Origin: Filimonas effusa | Lineage (GTDB): Bacteria > Bacteroidota > Bacteroidia > Chitinophagales > Chitinophagaceae | DNA: 64,000 nucleotides | Assembly: GCF_004118675.1 (NCBI RefSeq) | Contig: NZ_SDHZ01000001.1 | Location: 620,001 to 684,000 of the forward strand | Reading direction: 5' to 3' | Shown here: in pieces, positions 1 to 8,258 of the stretch | How positions within the stretch are numbered: position 1 is the first letter of the stretch | Layout: each line of letters begins with the position of its first letter | Notes under the pieces: model-generated | What the model saw: the letters and a program-made list of their open reading frames with translations, nothing else | Database searches by the model: none | Told to the model about the DNA's origin: nothing | Translations under genes and position numbers: made by a program

Positions 1-234
1 AGCTCATTGAAAAAGCAGGAAGAACTGCTTTCCCGGTATCCCTTCTTTTTCCGTTGTCATAAACGATACCTGGTGAATGTAATTCACGTACACGAAGTTG
101 CAGGTAACGGAGTAAACCTGAAATTAAGACTGCAATGCATGAAAGGACTGATTCCGGTAAGCAGAACACTGCACCAGCAAACGCTGGCATTGCTGGAACA
201 GTATACCGATTGCCTTGGATTCGCTGAAGGATAA
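1..234 (+). CDS. LytTR-domain response regulator, C-terminal fragment (5' end outside window)
   Basis: The reading frame is open from base 1 and ends at 234, leaving about 77 residues. They match the end of a LytTR DNA-binding domain: the RCHKRYLVNV strand (usual form RxHRSYLVNL) followed by GLIPVSRTLHQQ (usual form IPVSRR). LytTR proteins are transcription regulators, normally with an N-terminal receiver domain and a partner LytS-type kinase; both would lie left of the window. An in-frame TTG at 7 is not a credible start because the domain is already under way. Confidence 0.8.
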   Translation, partial: SSLKKQEELLSRYPFFFRCHKRYLVNVIHVHEVAGNGVNLKLRLQCMKGLIPVSRTLHQQTLALLEQYTDCLGFAEG

Positions 235-240
235 GGGATA

Positions 241-675
241 CTACTTATCCCTTTTTTCTTTTTCTTCCAGTTTCTTGTTGAATCGTACAACCTGCCAGTA
301 CTCTTTTCCATAGCTAACGAAGATCTCGCTGCCGGCAGGAATATCTTTTTTAGCTTCCAGGAATACGCGAACGCCTTCTTCTACATATTCAGCATTGTTA
401 ACTACGCCCTTTATTTTTACCAGTCCGCCTGCATCATTTGCATAACGGGCCAATGATTCGGGGTGACCGCTGGCATCTATTACGTGATTACGCTTCACGT
501 AAAAAATATACCCGTTGGTGCCGTTTTTATGATCAACCTCCTTCCAGGTGGTTATTGTTCCTGTGTATTCAAGTATGCGGGTACCTTTGGTAATAAGCTT
601 TTTGGTAAATAAACCCTTTCCTGCACCAGGAAGGGTAGAACGCTTAACTACAAGCTGCTTTTCTAATAATGACAT
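241..675 (-). CDS. SET domain-containing protein (putative lysine methyltransferase)
   Basis: This 144-residue protein is almost entirely one SET domain. Visible are the GAGKGLF turn (residues 17-23), LEYTG (35-39), RYANDAG (77-83, in the place of the usual RFINH motif, with Asp for His) and a closing FVSYGKEYW strand. SET enzymes transfer a methyl group from S-adenosylmethionine to protein lysines; the target here is unknown. The ATG at 675 is preferred over an in-frame TTG three codons upstream. It converges with the LytTR fragment, with 6 bp between stop codons. Stand-alone SET proteins are common in Bacteroidota, so this need not be recent transfer. Activity is uncertain given the altered motif. 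Confidence 0.82.
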   Translation of the reverse strand: MSLLEKQLVVKRSTLPGAGKGLFTKKLITKGTRILEYTGTITTWKEVDHKNGTNGYIFYVKRNHVIDASGHPESLARYANDAGGLVKIKGVVNNAEYVEEGVRVFLEAKKDIPAGSEIFVSYGKEYWQVVRFNKKLEEKEKRDK

Positions 676-821
676 AAGCGGCAAGTTACGTATTGGCTTT
701 GTAATACTATAACCTCGCAGGCATTTTCCTGAAAATATACTTCCCTGACAATGATAAGAATCATATTGCCGGAGCCCCCGGAATCTTTGAACTTCGCTTT
801 GTTTTAATGGACCTTTGTCAT

Positions 822-1817
822 ATGAAATCTTCGATGTATTATCTTGCTGCCCTCACTTCTTTTGTTATCTGGGGCTTTTTTAGTCTGGTGCTTAAACCGC
901 TTGCCGCTTACGCTTCACTTGATATCCTTTTCTATCGTGTGTTCCTGTGCGCTGCACTAATGCTTGTTATAAGTTTGTTTTTCCGCCGTAAAGCACTAAC
1001 TGATGCAAAAGCACAGTTTAGGGATATGTCTGCGGGTAAAAAATGGGAAGTGGCAGGCCTTACGCTCGGTGGTGCACTGTTCCTCTTTGCCAACTGGTTC
1101 TTTTTTATCTACGTAATGAACCATATCAGCGTTAACGCTTCCTCTTTTGCTTTTCTCGTTTGTCCCATTATGACAACCGTGCTTGCCTTTTTTCTGCTGC
1201 GCGAACGTCTTACCAAATGGCAATGGGTGGCAGTTGTATTCAGCGTATTCAGCTGCGTGATCCTTTCTTTTAACCATGTGAAAGATATGCTCTATGGCCT
1301 TGTAGTGGCTTTTACCTATGCGCTTTACCTGGTAAGCCAGCGAAAGAATACCGGCATCGATACTTTCCTGGTACTTACAGTTCAGATAGTATTTTGTGCA
1401 TTGCTTGCCTTGCCCTTCTATCCGGCTTATCGCGAAGCGGTGCCTGTAGAATGGTCGTTTTATGCGTTTATACTTGTGATTGCAGTAGTATTTACCATTA
1501 TTCCTTTATTCCTTAATCTTTGGGCGCTTCAGGGAATAACCTCCTCTGCCATTGGTATCCTGCTATATGTGAATCCTCTTGTGAATTTTTTACTCGCGGT
1601 AGCCTATTATCACGAAGAAGTAAATGCGCAGCAGCTTTGGGCCTATGCTATCGTATTGTTGTCTGTGATAATCTTTAACGAACAATATCTGTTCCGGAGA
1701 AGCCGTAATAAGATCTCTCCTGTTACAGCAGCGGTTCCGCCGGAACAAAAGAACACGACCGTGCCCACCGCCGCTGTCAGGCAACAACGTTCCCGGCCCG
1801 CAGAGCCTGTTAGCTGA
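822..1817 (+). CDS. RarD-like EamA/DMT family permease
   Basis: This inner-membrane protein of 331 residues has about ten hydrophobic helices and two EamA-type halves. It begins with the RarD-like segment FVIWGFFSLVLKPL and has the conserved second-helix pattern LFLFANWFFFIYVMNH. The family exports or exchanges small metabolites; the substrate cannot be told. An ATG at 807 also exists, but a promoter-like GACCTTTG at 810-817 sits 4 nt before the ATG at 822, so 822 is preferred. A Pro/Arg-rich hydrophilic tail of about 35 residues follows the last helix. The 3' end overlaps the convergent peptidase gene by 8 bp. Confidence 0.82.
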   Translation: MKSSMYYLAALTSFVIWGFFSLVLKPLAAYASLDILFYRVFLCAALMLVISLFFRRKALTDAKAQFRDMSAGKKWEVAGLTLGGALFLFANWFFFIYVMNHISVNASSFAFLVCPIMTTVLAFFLLRERLTKWQWVAVVFSVFSCVILSFNHVKDMLYGLVVAFTYALYLVSQRKNTGIDTFLVLTVQIVFCALLALPFYPAYREAVPVEWSFYAFILVIAVVFTIIPLFLNLWALQGITSSAIGILLYVNPLVNFLLAVAYYHEEVNAQQLWAYAIVLLSVIIFNEQYLFRRSRNKISPVTAAVPPEQKNTTVPTAAVRQQRSRPAEPVS

Positions 1818-2514
1818 GTGCTATCGGATGCCAGGGCGACAGCTCATAAGGTGCTTTGTCGTGCTCAAATATCCTTGCACTGCGTGTGCCTTCCAGCGTT
1901 ATCTCGCTGCCTTTTACCCGTATCCAGCTGCCTTCGCGCAAGCCTACCACAGGTGTTTGCTGCTGGGTATGAAACTCCCTGATCCGGGTTTCCCTGGTTT
2001 CTCCCATATGGGGCAAGTCGGGTATAGGATCAAGATAATGCGGGTTCAGATTGAACGGCACAAGCCCCATGGTCTCAAAACTGGGGGGATAAACGATAGG
2101 CATATCATTGGTCGTTTGCATATTGCAGCCGCCGATATTACTGCCCGCACTGGTGCCCAGGTAAGGCTTCCCGTTTTCAACTTCATGGCGCAAAACGTCC
2201 ATCAGTGCCAGCTCGTGTAACTGTTTTACCAGCAGGAAGGTGTTGCCGCCACCGGTAAAAAAAGCTTCCCCGTTTTGCAGCGCCTCAGCAGGTGAAGGAA
2301 AACGATGCAACCCCGTCACCTTTATATGCAGCGGCGCAAAAGCAGCCGCAGCTCTTTCTGTATAATCATCATGACTGATCCCTCCGGGGCGTGCATATGG
2401 AATAAAGAGCACTTCCCTGACCCCGCCAAACAACTCTTTCATCACCGGCAAAAGATAAGAGAGATATTCTTCCCCATGCAAAGTAGACGTACTTGCCAAC
2501 ACTATATTTTTCAT
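1810..2514 (-). CDS. pepE: Peptidase E (alpha-aspartyl dipeptidase, family S51)
   Basis: This cytoplasmic dipeptidase of 234 residues has the usual length of PepE, which cleaves N-terminal Asp from Asp-X dipeptides. Diagnostic motifs are GGGNTF (88-93), the nucleophile elbow GTSAGSN with Ser122, and NPHYLDP with His159, at the spacing of the E. coli enzyme (Ser120, His157). No signal peptide is seen. The ATG at 2514 is preceded on the minus strand by TACCTTG about 5 nt upstream, similar to short-leader promoters elsewhere in the window. The gene stands alone between divergent and convergent neighbours. Confidence 0.9.
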   Translation of the reverse strand: MKNIVLASTSTLHGEEYLSYLLPVMKELFGGVREVLFIPYARPGGISHDDYTERAAAAFAPLHIKVTGLHRFPSPAEALQNGEAFFTGGGNTFLLVKQLHELALMDVLRHEVENGKPYLGTSAGSNIGGCNMQTTNDMPIVYPPSFETMGLVPFNLNPHYLDPIPDLPHMGETRETRIREFHTQQQTPVVGLREGSWIRVKGSEITLEGTRSARIFEHDKAPYELSPWHPIALS

Positions 2515-2571
2515 ACCTGCAAGGTAAGAATAGATAGCAGATGGTGGACGGGAGTGCCTTTTTTGTGTATG

Positions 2572-3540
2572 CTAACACCGCTCCAGCCCGCAATGTTCAT
2601 CACTTGTCTCCACCTGTAGGGTAGCATGCTGAATTCCCTGCGACTGTAACAGCGCAATAGCCTCCCGCCTTACTCTTGCTGCCTCCTGCATACCCGACGT
2701 ATCCGCTACTACAAGGTGGCCGCTAAAGATAATATAACTGCCGTCCATCGTCCACAAATGCAGATCATGTACAGCTATTACATCCGGTATCTGCAATAAT
2801 GCTTCTTCAACCTGTCCGGGATGTATATTTTTGGGTGTAGCCTGCATGAATATCCTGAAGCTGCTTCTGAGGTTACGAACAGCATTGTATAGTATGAATA
2901 CGGCCACGGCTAACGATAATAACGGGTCTATCCAATACCACTGCGTATAATGCATGATAATACTGCCCGCCAGCACAGCAACCCAACCCAATACATCTTC
3001 CAGCAGGTGAAGCATCACGGCTTTCTGATTCAGTGAATCACTTCCTTTGGATAATTTCAAAGCAGCTGCTCCATTAAATATAAGTCCTAATATCGCAAGC
3101 CACATCATGCCTCCCGTACTTACAGGTTCAGGATGCCAGAAACGGGGAATGGCTTCACTAATGATAAAAACAGAACCGGCAACAAGTATCACCGAGGTGA
3201 TTGTAGCGGCAAAGGGAGAAAAACGCCGGTTGCCATAAGTGTATGAAGGCGTCCGCCCTTTCAGCGAATGTTTTTCAAGCCACATCGCTACAGCAATGGC
3301 AATACTGTCTCCCAGATCATGTACCGCGTCCGATAAAATAGCTACCGAATTAGTGGCTAGCCCCCCTATAAATTCAATAATGGTAAATGATAAGTTTAAT
3401 AGTAATGCCAGCGTGAGGTTCTTAACCACCGGATGTACATGTGGCCCCTCATGATGATGATCGTGCCCGTGCCCGTTTCCCTCATGTGAATGAGTATGGC
3501 TACAGGTTGCTGAATGTGTATGCGGGTGACTATGGTTCAT
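2572..3540 (-). CDS. Cation diffusion facilitator (CDF) family metal exporter
   Basis: This 322-residue inner-membrane transporter exports divalent metals, probably zinc, in exchange for protons. Its first 37 residues are very His-rich, typical of ZitB/CzcD members. Six helices follow. The metal-site HDLGD pattern lies in SDAVHDLGDSIAIA (helix 2), and LLEDVLGWVAVL is the helix-5 counterpart. A cytoplasmic C-terminal domain carries HDLHLW. Upstream sequence contains GAACTTTG, a weak match to the -7 element. No metal-responsive regulator is adjacent. Confidence 0.92.
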   Translation of the reverse strand: MNHSHPHTHSATCSHTHSHEGNGHGHDHHHEGPHVHPVVKNLTLALLLNLSFTIIEFIGGLATNSVAILSDAVHDLGDSIAIAVAMWLEKHSLKGRTPSYTYGNRRFSPFAATITSVILVAGSVFIISEAIPRFWHPEPVSTGGMMWLAILGLIFNGAAALKLSKGSDSLNQKAVMLHLLEDVLGWVAVLAGSIIMHYTQWYWIDPLLSLAVAVFILYNAVRNLRSSFRIFMQATPKNIHPGQVEEALLQIPDVIAVHDLHLWTMDGSYIIFSGHLVVADTSGMQEAARVRREAIALLQSQGIQHATLQVETSDEHCGLERC

Positions 3541-3660
3541 TGCCTGCCGTTATTTATAATTGTACAAAGTTCGGTACGAAAAGCGCTCCATTCTTGTCCG
3601 CATAAAAGTAATGGTTGGATAAATCACGGTTTTTCCGCAACGCGAAACAAATTCGTAACC

Positions 3661-3714
3661 GCTCCAATGCCGCTTTCGACCTGCTTTAAAGCCGTATTAA
3701 AGCCGCATTGGAGC
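3661..3714. repeat. 16-bp inverted repeat (one mismatch), potential long hairpin
   Basis: Bases 3661-3676 pair with 3699-3714 (GCTCCAATGCCGCTTT against AAAGCCGCATTGGAGC) with a single mismatch and a 22-nt loop that also contains a partial AAAGCCG repeat. There is no T-tract, so it is unlikely to be a simple terminator. It lies upstream of the DUF6377 promoter and may be an operator or a bidirectional barrier. Confidence 0.6.
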
Positions 3715-3814
3715 TGCCCTGAAGCCGATTTAGCGTGTTCGGTGCGCCGCTCCCTTACCGCTTTTTATCCCTCCTATAGACCGCTCCCGGCGGGCAGCTA
3801 TTACCTAACTTGGT

Positions 3815-3822
3815 TATATTTG
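3815..3822 (+). promoter_or_regulatory. -7 promoter element TATATTTG
   Basis: Exact match to the Bacteroidota TAnnTTTG element. Transcription would begin near 3828, about 14 nt before the GTG start at 3842, which supports that start. No clear TTG was seen at the -33 position. Confidence 0.55.
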
Positions 3823-3841
3823 ATCCTTAAACAATTGCCTG

Positions 3842-5485
3842 GTGTTCAAAAGAAGTTTGCTTGGTGTCGTTCCGGGAATAATGCTATCGCTTATGGGGTA
3901 TGCCACTCCTGCCGATTCGGTAATGGCGGTCCTGGATAAAACTGTGGCCGAAAAAGCAAAATTCGCAGCCTGGAAAGAACAACAGATTGCCGCTCTCCGC
4001 AGTTCGGCCATTCGTTTGACGCCTTATGACTACAACAAAGCTATGTACGATGCCTTCCGCAAATTCAGGCTCGATTCGGCCTTGTTTTATGTACGCACGA
4101 ACTTCGAAACCGTACAACATTCCGGTAATAAAGAACAACTTCAGGAAGCCGCTCTCCAACTGGCGTCTATCTACTCATTCGTTGGCCGCTATCTCGAAGC
4201 AGAAGACCTGCTGAATTCTGTAAACGTCCACCAGCTGCCTGCAGGCCTTGTGCCTGTTTACTACGAAGCACGCCTGCGTTTCTTTGAGCATTATAGTACC
4301 AGCAGCAAGGGACACGCAGGTGGATACCGCAGCCGCGCTGCTACCTACCGCGATTCTCTTATTGCAGTCATCGACACTGCATCATCGTCCTGCAAGCTCC
4401 TGCTTGCCGAACGCGATATAGAGCTCGGACACCCGCAGATAGCAGAACAAAACCTGCTCCGTTTACTGCCCTTACTCGCCGAAGAGCATAGCGAATACGC
4501 CATGGCCGCCTACCTGCTCGCCAAGATCTACGGAAAACAGAAAAACCAGGAGCTCGAAAAACTATACTACGCCCGCTCTGCCATTGCCGATCTGCGCAAT
4601 GCCGTGAAAGACCAGGCCTCGATCCTCAACCTCGCCCTCATCTGTTATGCCAATGGCGACATCGACAGGGCCTACCTCTATACCCGCTCAGTAATAGAAG
4701 ATGCCCTATTCAGTAAACTGCAGTTCCGGACCATTCAGCTATCCGAATTCTTTTCCATCATCAATGCCGCCTACCAGGAACGCGAAGCTGCCCGCAAAAG
4801 CCAGCTCCAGGTTGCCCTTTGGGCCATTAGCCTGCTGTCCTGCTTCTTAATCCTGGCAGTTGTCTATGTCTATAAACAAATGAAAAAGCTCTCCCGCATG
4901 CGCGAAGAGTTGTATGAGGGAAGCCGGAAACTTACAGCACTCAACACGGAAATAGTACATGCTAACGAACAGCTCCGCGAACGCAACGCCCAGCTCTCCG
5001 AGGCCAACCACGTAAAAGAAGAATATATCGCTCATTTCTTCGACCTCTGTTCCTCCTACATCAATAAACTCGAAAACTACCGCAAAACACTCCAGCAAAA
5101 AGCTACCTCCAGGAAAATGGACGAACTGCTCGACCTCCTTCGCTCCACATCCCTGGTCGATGACGAACTCGACGAACTTTACCGGAATTTCGACTCCATC
5201 TTCCTCCATCTTTACCCCGGTTTTGTACAGGATTTTAATCGCCTTCTCCTGCCCGAGGAACAGGTGGTGCTGCGCAGCGGCGAGCTCCTCAACACCGAAT
5301 TACGCATTTTCGCACTCATCAGGCTGGGCATTTCCGACAGCGTAAAAATTGCCGCTTTCCTCCGCTATTCCCTCAGCACTATTTACAATTACCGCACCCG
5401 TACGCGCAATAAAGCCGCTGTCTCCAGGGATGAATTTGAAAGCAGTATCATGAAAATTGGGATGCAATTCACGGCAAATACCTGA
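3842..5485 (+). CDS. DUF6377 family TPR-like regulator, membrane-anchored
   Basis: This 547-residue protein has an N-terminal signal or anchor segment, an alpha-helical TPR-like region (about 60-310), one transmembrane helix (about 323-345), a coiled coil, and a conserved C-terminal region ending in the pattern SDSVKIAAFLRYSLSTIYN, where an HTH-like helix pair sits. This is the arrangement of DUF6377 proteins of Bacteroidota, thought to be transcription regulators linked to carbohydrate loci. The start is GTG; the promoter at 3815 leaves no room for a longer 5' end. It lies just before the GH3 gene on the same strand and may control it. That role is inferred from position. Confidence 0.8.
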   Translation: MFKRSLLGVVPGIMLSLMGYATPADSVMAVLDKTVAEKAKFAAWKEQQIAALRSSAIRLTPYDYNKAMYDAFRKFRLDSALFYVRTNFETVQHSGNKEQLQEAALQLASIYSFVGRYLEAEDLLNSVNVHQLPAGLVPVYYEARLRFFEHYSTSSKGHAGGYRSRAATYRDSLIAVIDTASSSCKLLLAERDIELGHPQIAEQNLLRLLPLLAEEHSEYAMAAYLLAKIYGKQKNQELEKLYYARSAIADLRNAVKDQASILNLALICYANGDIDRAYLYTRSVIEDALFSKLQFRTIQLSEFFSIINAAYQEREAARKSQLQVALWAISLLSCFLILAVVYVYKQMKKLSRMREELYEGSRKLTALNTEIVHANEQLRERNAQLSEANHVKEEYIAHFFDLCSSYINKLENYRKTLQQKATSRKMDELLDLLRSTSLVDDELDELYRNFDSIFLHLYPGFVQDFNRLLLPEEQVVLRSGELLNTELRIFALIRLGISDSVKIAAFLRYSLSTIYNYRTRTRNKAAVSRDEFESSIMKIGMQFTANT

Positions 5486-5656
5486 TTTTCTACTACCGGC
5501 ACACTACTTTTTTGCTAAATGAAATAATTGTAACTTGTTTGTTTTCAATTCATTAATATTTTAGTGCGCTACTTTTTTTTATATGAACAGTTTACGGGTT
5601 CTCCTGTTTTATAGTTTCACCTCCTGCTCCGGATTTCTTTAAACCATTTATAGATC

Positions 5657-7870
5657 ATGATGAAACACGTTACGATTGCCGCCTTCTTGCTTCTTGGCAT
5701 AACAGGACTAAAAGCACAGCAAAAGCTGCCTGTTTACCTCGACGATAGCAAGCCCATCTCCGAACGCGTTGAAGACGCGCTTTCCAAAATGACCGTAGAA
5801 GAAAAAATAGCTATGTGTCACGCCCAATCCAAATTCAGTTCCAAAGGCGTTCCCCGGTTAGGTATCCCCGAAGTCTGGACCACCGACGGCCCCCATGGCA
5901 TCCGCCCCGAAGTATTATGGGACGAATGGTCACAGGCCGGCTGGACGAACGACTCGTGTACAGCTTTCCCGGCCTTAACTTGCCTGGCAGCAACCTGGAA
6001 CAGGGATATCTCTCTCCTCTACGGTAATTCAATAGGCGAGGAAGCGCGCTACCGGAATAAAACAGTATTACTTGGCCCCGGCGTTAACATCTACAGGTCG
6101 CCATTGAACGGCCGTAATTTCGAATACATGGGTGAAGACCCTTTCCTTTCCGGTCAGATGGTCGTGCCCTACATCAAAGGTGTACAGCAAAATGGTGTGG
6201 CCACCTGCGTAAAACACTTCGCCCTCAACAACCAGGAAACCAATCGTATGGACGTGAACGTCGTTGTCGACGACCGCGCGCTTTATGAGATCTATCTCCC
6301 TGCCTTCAAAGCCGCCGTACAGGAAGGTGGCACCTGGTCTATAATGGGAGCTTACAACCAGTACAAAGGCCAGCACTGCTGCCACAACCAATACCTGCTG
6401 AACGATATCCTCCGCAAAGAATGGGGATTCCAGGGAGTAGTGGTCTCCGACTGGGGTGGGGTTCACGATACAAAGCAGTCTATCTTCAATGGCCTCGATC
6501 TCGAATTCGGGACCGGTACCGATGGGCTTGCTAAAGGAAAAAAGAACGCTTACGAATATTATTACCTCGCTTCTCCTTACCTCGATCTCATTAGATCCGG
6601 CGAAGTGTCAACAAAAGAACTCGACGAAAAAGTAAGAAGGATCCTGCGTTTATGCTTTCTTACCAGCATGAATAAAAACAGGCCTTTCGGCTCCTTCGCC
6701 ACAGAAGAACATGCCAAAGCAGCCCGTGACATTGCGGAAGAAGGCATCGTATTGCTGAAAAACGAAAGAAACGTACTGCCTATAAACCTGGCAACAGCTA
6801 AAAAGATAGTTATAGTGGGCGAGAACGCCGTGAAAATGATGACGGTGGGCGGTGGTAGCTCCTCGCTGAAAGTAAAAAAAGAGGTCTCTCCCCTCGATGG
6901 TTTAAAAAACAGGATCGGCTCACAGGCACAGATCGTATATGCCCGTGGTTATGTGGGTGATGCCTCCGGATCTTATAATGGCGTAGTGTCTGGTCAGAAT
7001 TTAGCCGATACCCGCTCTCCGGAAGTATTACTGCAGGAAGCCTGCGATGCAGCTAAAGACGCCGATATCGTTATCTTCTTCGGCGGCTTAAACAAAAGTA
7101 ACCACCAGGACGCCGAAGGCTCCGACCGTAAAGGACTGGAACTGCCTTACAATCAGGATAAGCTGATAAGCGCACTTGCCAAAGTGAATAAGAACCTGGT
7201 AGTGGTAAACATCTCCGGTAACGCTGTAGCCATGCCCTGGGTGAAAGAAGTACCCGCTATCATGCAAGGCTGGTTCCTGGGTTCCGAAGCTGGCAATGCC
7301 CTCGCCGATGTGCTGGTAGGTGATGCCAATCCCTCAGGTAAACTGCCTTTCACTTTCCCCGTTAAACTCGAAGACAATGGAGCCCATGCCCTCAACGCCT
7401 TCCCCGGCGGCAAGGAAGTAACTTATAAAGAAGGCATCTTCGTGGGGTACCGCTGGCACGAAAAAGAAAACAAAGCGCCGCTGTTCAGCTTCGGACATGG
7501 ACTAAGCTACACCACCTTCACCTATGGAAAGGTTACTGCCGATAGATCGGAAATGAATGCCGGCGATAAAATAACTTTTACCGTATCCGTAAAGAATACC
7601 GGCAAACGCGATGGTGCCGAAGTGGTTCAGTTATACATCCGCGATGTAAAATCTTCTGTTCCCCGCCCGGTGAAAGAACTGAAGGGATTCCAGAAGCTAC
7701 AGCTGAAAGCAGGGGAAGAAAAACAAGCGAGCTTTACCATCGATGCCGCAGCGCTTAGTTTCTTCGACGCCGGTAAACACGAGTGGGTAGCTGAACCAGG
7801 AGCTTTTGAAGCCATCATTGGCGCTTCCGCTGCCGATGTAAAAACAAAAGTTCCATTTACCCTGAAATAA
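5657..7870 (+). CDS. bglX: Glycoside hydrolase family 3 beta-glucosidase
   Basis: This 737-residue secreted enzyme has an N-terminal signal peptide ending near LKAQQ, so it is probably periplasmic. The GH3 N-terminal barrel includes the KHFALNNQE substrate-binding motif and VVSDWGG, with Asp265 as predicted nucleophile. The alpha/beta sandwich and a C-terminal fibronectin-III-like domain (SFGHGLSYTTF onward) complete a BglX-like architecture. It would release glucose or other sugars from the non-reducing end of beta-linked oligosaccharides. Two ATG codons are adjacent (5657, 5660). The DUF6377 gene 170 bp upstream is a likely regulator. The exact sugar preference cannot be read from sequence. 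Confidence 0.93.
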   Translation: MMKHVTIAAFLLLGITGLKAQQKLPVYLDDSKPISERVEDALSKMTVEEKIAMCHAQSKFSSKGVPRLGIPEVWTTDGPHGIRPEVLWDEWSQAGWTNDSCTAFPALTCLAATWNRDISLLYGNSIGEEARYRNKTVLLGPGVNIYRSPLNGRNFEYMGEDPFLSGQMVVPYIKGVQQNGVATCVKHFALNNQETNRMDVNVVVDDRALYEIYLPAFKAAVQEGGTWSIMGAYNQYKGQHCCHNQYLLNDILRKEWGFQGVVVSDWGGVHDTKQSIFNGLDLEFGTGTDGLAKGKKNAYEYYYLASPYLDLIRSGEVSTKELDEKVRRILRLCFLTSMNKNRPFGSFATEEHAKAARDIAEEGIVLLKNERNVLPINLATAKKIVIVGENAVKMMTVGGGSSSLKVKKEVSPLDGLKNRIGSQAQIVYARGYVGDASGSYNGVVSGQNLADTRSPEVLLQEACDAAKDADIVIFFGGLNKSNHQDAEGSDRKGLELPYNQDKLISALAKVNKNLVVVNISGNAVAMPWVKEVPAIMQGWFLGSEAGNALADVLVGDANPSGKLPFTFPVKLEDNGAHALNAFPGGKEVTYKEGIFVGYRWHEKENKAPLFSFGHGLSYTTFTYGKVTADRSEMNAGDKITFTVSVKNTGKRDGAEVVQLYIRDVKSSVPRPVKELKGFQKLQLKAGEEKQASFTIDAAALSFFDAGKHEWVAEPGAFEAIIGASAADVKTKVPFTLK

Positions 7871-7954
7871 TCCCTCCCTATTTGTTCAGGGTTTGACTCA
7901 AGAAGTCCGGGCCTTGAGCTATAGAAGCCCAACCCGGTAAAGGCGGGGAGGGGT

Positions 7955-7998
7955 AAGTGCGATGCAAGTGCGATACAAGTGCGATGTAAGTGCGATAC
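7955..7998. repeat. Tandem repeat, four units of 11 bp (AAGTGCGATRY)
   Basis: Four head-to-tail copies, AAGTGCGATGC, AAGTGCGATAC, AAGTGCGATGT and AAGTGCGATAC, followed by a degenerate fifth. The same 11-mer AAGTGCGATAC recurs once at 8097-8107, inside the terminator hairpin. The unit length is about one helical turn, which would place copies on one face of the DNA. Confidence 0.85.
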
Positions 7999-8078
7999 AA
8001 CTGCGGTTATGGTATGCTCATGGTAGTATTGTCGGCTTATCTATTTTCTGCTATTGTATCATGGGGATATACTTAATA

Positions 8079-8118
8079 AAAAGGAGGCCGTATCATAAGT
8101 GCGATACGGCCTCCTTTT
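8079..8118 (+). terminator. Intrinsic terminator (16-bp stem)
   Basis: AAAAGGAGGCCGTATC (8079-8094) pairs perfectly with GATACGGCCTCCTTTT (8103-8118) around an 8-nt loop. The A-rich left arm and T-rich right arm make it usable in both directions. The loop and right arm contain a copy of the upstream 11-bp repeat. Confidence 0.85.
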
Positions 8119-8258
8119 ATTCGGGTACCTGATGGAGCCGGGTTCGCGTTTAAGCAATTCTCAGCGGCTATTTTTATTTATGACCCACCCCCTTTTTTAC
8201 CATCTGCCATTTACCTGCCACTCTCATTGGTTTGAAATTTGTTTGGTATGCTATAACT

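Larger units (their letters stand above)
3541..3841. other. Intergenic region between divergent CDF and DUF6377 genes
   Basis: About 300 bp without a credible gene. It holds a long inverted repeat at 3661-3714 and a consensus -7 element at 3815-3822, listed separately. No tRNA or small CDS was recognised. Confidence 0.6.
7871..8258. other. Intergenic region with tandem repeat and terminator
   Basis: A 388-bp gap after the GH3 gene. It contains an 11-bp tandem repeat (7955-7998) and an intrinsic terminator (8079-8118), described separately. The last 140 bp before the next gene are AT-rich and show no exact TAnnTTTG match. Confidence 0.6.

Noticed and set aside
3842-4214. Several overlapping frames on both strands at the DUF6377 gene start
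   Set aside because: All are shadows of the long DUF6377 reading frame.
7955-7998. CRISPR array
   Set aside because: The units are contiguous 11-bp tandem repeats without spacers, and no cas gene is present.
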